Source of the DNA: CAZOKO01 sp964580455
Lineage (GTDB): Bacteria > Desulfobacterota > WTBG01
Direction of reading: 5' to 3'
Assembly (NCBI GenBank): GCA_964580455.1
Contig: CAZOKO010000015.1
Coordinates: 1 to 35,355, forward strand
DNA length: 35,355 bases
The notes below the pieces were generated by a model. That model had not been told where the DNA came from, did no database searches, and saw only the letters and a program-made list of their open reading frames with translations. Positions 33,149-35,355 of this stretch are shown here, in pieces (positions within the stretch are counted from its first letter, which is position 1; each line of letters opens with the position of its first letter). The translations under genes were made by a program, and so were the position numbers.

Positions 33149-33928
33149 TTAATCTTTACTTTCCCAGTACTGGTATATTCCAAACTTTTCATCCGGGAGA
33201 TTGGGATTAAAATAAATTGCGCTGGTGGGTGTTATTCTGACAATATCAAAACGGAGCACTGCCCGTTTTGGGGTAACCCTAACTGGCTTATATTTTTCCA
33301 GAAGCTTTTCAAACTGCGGATCGCTCGGAGGGATAACTTCAGCGTTTCCTTTTATCTGAACACTTAGCCACTCTTTCTTTAAATTTTTATTTTGTTTTGC
33401 CTCATCAAGTGTCCAGCCTTTGAAATGGACAGCGCAGACCCGTGGGTTTTTCTTGATGTGCATTAGTTTTTCTGTACCTTTTTCACAAAGTACATACAAA
33501 CATTTTTCACCCCTGTCTAAAACCATATCAACCGTAGTTGCGGTTGGCTCATTATTGTAAACTGTTGTAAGTACAAACCGCTCGCGCCCTGGCAAAAAAG
33601 CCTCAATTCTTTTCCAAACTTTATCATTGGGCAGTTGTGGGTAATTCAGCGTAAACATCCTTGTTGATGAAGTTATAGCATCAAAAGTTACCTGATGGCA
33701 TTCTACACAAACCATTCCACGTGCATACTCGGGGTGATTTTTTGTTAAAATCTGATCTGCCTTGATAGGAGCCCCTTCCACTACAGTGGTCTCAATTCCC
33801 ATCTCTCCAGCCCCCAGCTTAATCTCTTTTCGTTTAGCTTTGTCTTCTTCTGCCTGAATGTTACCAAAGGTGATGAGGACTATTACACTTGATAAAATCA
33901 CAGCCAACACAAAAATTCCCCTTTTCAT
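33149..33928 (-). CDS. Secreted split-barrel flavin-type protein with c-heme motif
   Basis: The 259-residue product begins with a signal peptide (MKRGIFVLAVILSSVIVLIT, cleavage near IQA), which places it in the periplasm. Residues 74-78 read CVECH, a CxxCH heme c attachment motif, although only one is present and no distal Met or His ligand is obvious. From about residue 95 to 250 it resembles the pyridoxamine-5-phosphate-oxidase split barrel: FVLTTVYNNEPTATTVDMV, KNPRVCAVHFKG and EWLSVQIKGNAEVI. Such barrels bind FMN, F420 or heme. A heme-flavin electron-transfer or reductase role is plausible, but neither cofactor is proven. GAGGG lies upstream of the ATG. There is no operon partner. Confidence 0.78.
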   Translation of the reverse strand: MKRGIFVLAVILSSVIVLITFGNIQAEEDKAKRKEIKLGAGEMGIETTVVEGAPIKADQILTKNHPEYARGMVCVECHQVTFDAITSSTRMFTLNYPQLPNDKVWKRIEAFLPGRERFVLTTVYNNEPTATTVDMVLDRGEKCLYVLCEKGTEKLMHIKKNPRVCAVHFKGWTLDEAKQNKNLKKEWLSVQIKGNAEVIPPSDPQFEKLLEKYKPVRVTPKRAVLRFDIVRITPTSAIYFNPNLPDEKFGIYQYWESKD

Positions 33929-34489
33929 ACTTATTCCCTCACGTTTTAAAAATTATGTTGAATACCCGTATCTCTGCTGAAGAAGTGTTTACTATAGCTC
34001 TATATCAGGAGCACCATAGAGCTTAACTAATCTAGCGAGGACATCATAGAGTATTTTCAACTTTTCTGATCTGTTTTTTTATTTCAGAAAATGCGTTATC
34101 TTTTGTTGTTTTCATCTGAGTTTATTAGGTATGCCTATTATCACACATAGTAAATGTCAAGATCTTTTTTTTAATTGATGGGATTGCACCACTACCTCTG
34201 AGGCTGTGGTAGTGGTGCAATAAAAGATTTTACCGTGATAGTAATTTAAATAAAATGCATCTCCCTGAAAGGTATCAGAAAGGGGGGTATATCAGAGGAG
34301 GTGTGAAAAAGTTATGGCTTGTGATATTTAATTGTAGTATAATATAATCTAGCCATTTTGCTCAACTCCCAATAAGATCAGCTGATGAGAACATTGTCCC
34401 TGACGGAAATAGAAGAGGGCATTTCAGACTTAAAGAAAAAACCAGATTGTACACACTGGAGTTTTTTAATGAACTTGGAGGTAAAAACC
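33929..34489. other. Divergent intergenic region with hairpins
   Basis: This stretch separates the minus-strand split-barrel gene from the plus-strand TIG-like gene. It holds an inverted repeat AGCTCTAT/ATAGAGCT (33996-34003, 34016-34023), a minus-strand TTGACA (34160-34155) with a poor -10 word TAGGCA 17 bases on, and a strong hairpin at 34184-34220. If the minus-strand promoter is real, the split-barrel gene has a leader of about 195 bases containing the first repeat. The plus-strand frame is open from 34385, but that part looks non-coding. Confidence 0.4.
34184..34220. other. Perfect 13-bp hairpin
   Basis: TTGCACCACTACC (34184-34196) and GGTAGTGGTGCAA (34208-34220) are exact reverse complements around an 11-base loop. 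On the minus strand a T-poor, A-rich run follows; on the plus strand TAAAAGATTTT follows. It is not a standard terminator and does not match the other repeats in the window. It could be an operator, an attachment-like site or a structured RNA. Confidence 0.5.
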
Positions 34490-34870
34490 ATGCATAAAAT
34501 GATGGAAAGTAAAAGTGCAGGAGCTATTATAGTAGGGCTTTTAGCTTTTCTGGTAAGTTGCTGTTTTACCAGCCTATCACTTGCTCAGGATAAACCAGAA
34601 TCCTCTCCCTGTCCGAAACCTTACATAAAACTGATCAAGCCAAGATTGGCTAAAATTGGCCAGCAGGTAATTATTAGAGGTCACAGATTTGGGGAAGAAA
34701 AAGTACAAGGATGTGAAGTAATTTTCCCGCCGGGGTTAAGTGGTAAGATTATCTTTTGGAGAGTAAACAAAATTAAAGTAGAAGTCCCACCTAGAGCAAA
34801 GACAGGCAAAGTTGTAGTGAAGACTAAGTGCGCGGAAAGTATTGGTGAGTTTTTTAAGGTAGAAGAATGA
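34490..34870 (+). CDS. Secreted IPT/TIG-like domain protein
   Basis: The 126-residue product has a signal peptide (hydrophobic about 13-28, ending SLSLAQD) and one domain of IPT/TIG type: PYIKLIKPRLAKIGQQVIIRGHRFGEE resembles the TIG opening (P-x-x-G-x-x-V-x-I-x-G-x-x-F). It ends with VEVPPRAKTGKVVVKTKCAES, which is its usual closing beta strands. Adjacent Cys (SCC) lie in the hydrophobic stretch, but no clean lipobox position is seen. The start is ATG 34490, with TTGGAGGTAAAAACC upstream; the frame runs open from 34385. Single TIG domains act in surface binding or protein interaction. It converges with the FlgM-like gene. Confidence 0.7.
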   Translation: MHKMMESKSAGAIIVGLLAFLVSCCFTSLSLAQDKPESSPCPKPYIKLIKPRLAKIGQQVIIRGHRFGEEKVQGCEVIFPPGLSGKIIFWRVNKIKVEVPPRAKTGKVVVKTKCAESIGEFFKVEE

Positions 34871-34899
34871 GGTTTCAGGGTAATATTAAAAGTATGTTT

Positions 34900-35217
34900 T
34901 TAGGTTTTCAAGGTATCCTCTAACAGATGTTCTCTGAGCATTTTATCGGCTATTTCCTGACCACTGACATTATATTTTCCAGAAGCTATTTTCTCTCTTA
35001 AAATAGCTATCTTTCCTTCCCTGATGTCCGGGGTTTTTCGGAGAATCTCTCTTATCCTATTAAGATCATTAGCTTTTCTGGATAGTTCCACCTTTTCTTC
35101 TGCTATCTTTTCGTTTTTAAGATTATTTGCTTCAAGGTGGATAATTTTCCGCTGATCAAGTGTTTTCTTAATATAGTTTGTGGAGTCTTGTGTTGGTTTG
35201 TCTTCAGAAATCTTCAT
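34900..35217 (-). CDS. flgM: FlgM-like anti-sigma-28 factor
   Basis: The 105-residue, highly charged, helical protein has a C-terminal part that fits FlgM: DIREGKIAILREKIASGKYNVSGQEIADKML, which carries the family pattern R-x-x-K-(I/V)-x-x-L-(K/R)-x-x-I-x-x-G-x-Y. FlgM binds and inhibits the flagellar sigma factor FliA until it is exported. The N-terminal 50 residues are variable and probably disordered, as in the family. No flagellar gene is seen in the window; the upstream side is cut off 138 bases beyond the start, so a flagellar cluster may continue there. The symbol rests on this pattern only. Confidence 0.75.
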   Translation of the reverse strand: MKISEDKPTQDSTNYIKKTLDQRKIIHLEANNLKNEKIAEEKVELSRKANDLNRIREILRKTPDIREGKIAILREKIASGKYNVSGQEIADKMLREHLLEDTLKT

Positions 35218-35355
35218 TTTTTCAACCTTTCATAAGTTTCTCTAAAGGAGTATTCATTCTACCATACATTTATTAAAAAATCAAGTAAATGAGGTTCCCC
35301 TCAGCAGTTCCGCAACTTAACATATTTTACGCAACAGATTAAGCAAAAAGAGTAG

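Overview
The window looks like a chromosomal segment of a Gram-negative, strictly or mainly anaerobic bacterium of moderate to low GC. The Gram-negative signs are outer-membrane factors, RND pumps, a lipoprotein and many Sec signal peptides. The anaerobic signs are three 2[4Fe-4S] ferredoxins, a 2-oxoacid:ferredoxin oxidoreductase relative and a NuoEFG-like iron-sulfur module. An orphan FlgM-like protein hints at flagella. The mix of families would fit a Desulfobacterota-like or neighbouring lineage, but I cannot name the organism from sequence alone.

Layout. (1) 101-1612: cofactor-independent phosphoglycerate mutase, after a structured element at the left edge. (2) 2181-8568: a drug/solvent efflux operon (TolC-like outer membrane factor, MarR regulator, membrane-fusion adaptor, HAE1-type RND pump), closed by a terminator-like hairpin. 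(3) 8794-11724: a second MarR regulator and an MMPL-type RND transporter. (4) 11975-20083: a small secreted protein of unknown family, a DUF1302-like predicted barrel, a DUF1329 (LolA-like) protein, two FAD-linked oxidases of the vanillyl-alcohol oxidase / 4-cresol methylhydroxylase type, and a YCF48-like beta-propeller lipoprotein. (5) 20245-25343: an iron-sulfur block of a 57-residue ferredoxin, a PorD-like ferredoxin, a PorB-like protein that has lost its TPP motif, NuoE-, NuoF- and NuoG-like subunits and another ferredoxin. (6) 25422-29900: two geranylgeranyl-reductase-like flavoproteins and an MFS transporter with a C-terminal PCP_red domain. (7) 30065-35217: mostly minus-strand genes (a TMTC-like membrane glycosyltransferase with eight TPRs, a second copy of the small secreted protein, a c-heme-motif/flavin split-barrel protein, FlgM), plus a plus-strand IPT/TIG-like protein.

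Blocks 3 to 6 run in one direction for about 20 kb and can be read as one system. The RND, DUF1302, DUF1329 and YCF48 proteins would move a hydrophobic compound across the envelope. The two flavin oxidases would oxidise it or a relative. The ferredoxin/diaphorase block would carry electrons between NAD(P)H and ferredoxin, and the two GGR-like flavoproteins would use such electrons to reduce C=C bonds or would work in the opposite direction. No substrate can be read from the sequence. The PorB-like protein without PorA, PorG or a GDG motif, and the MFS-PCP_red fusion, are the least expected parts. A family of MITE-like inverted repeats is scattered only within this cluster, and two copies lie just upstream of start codons.
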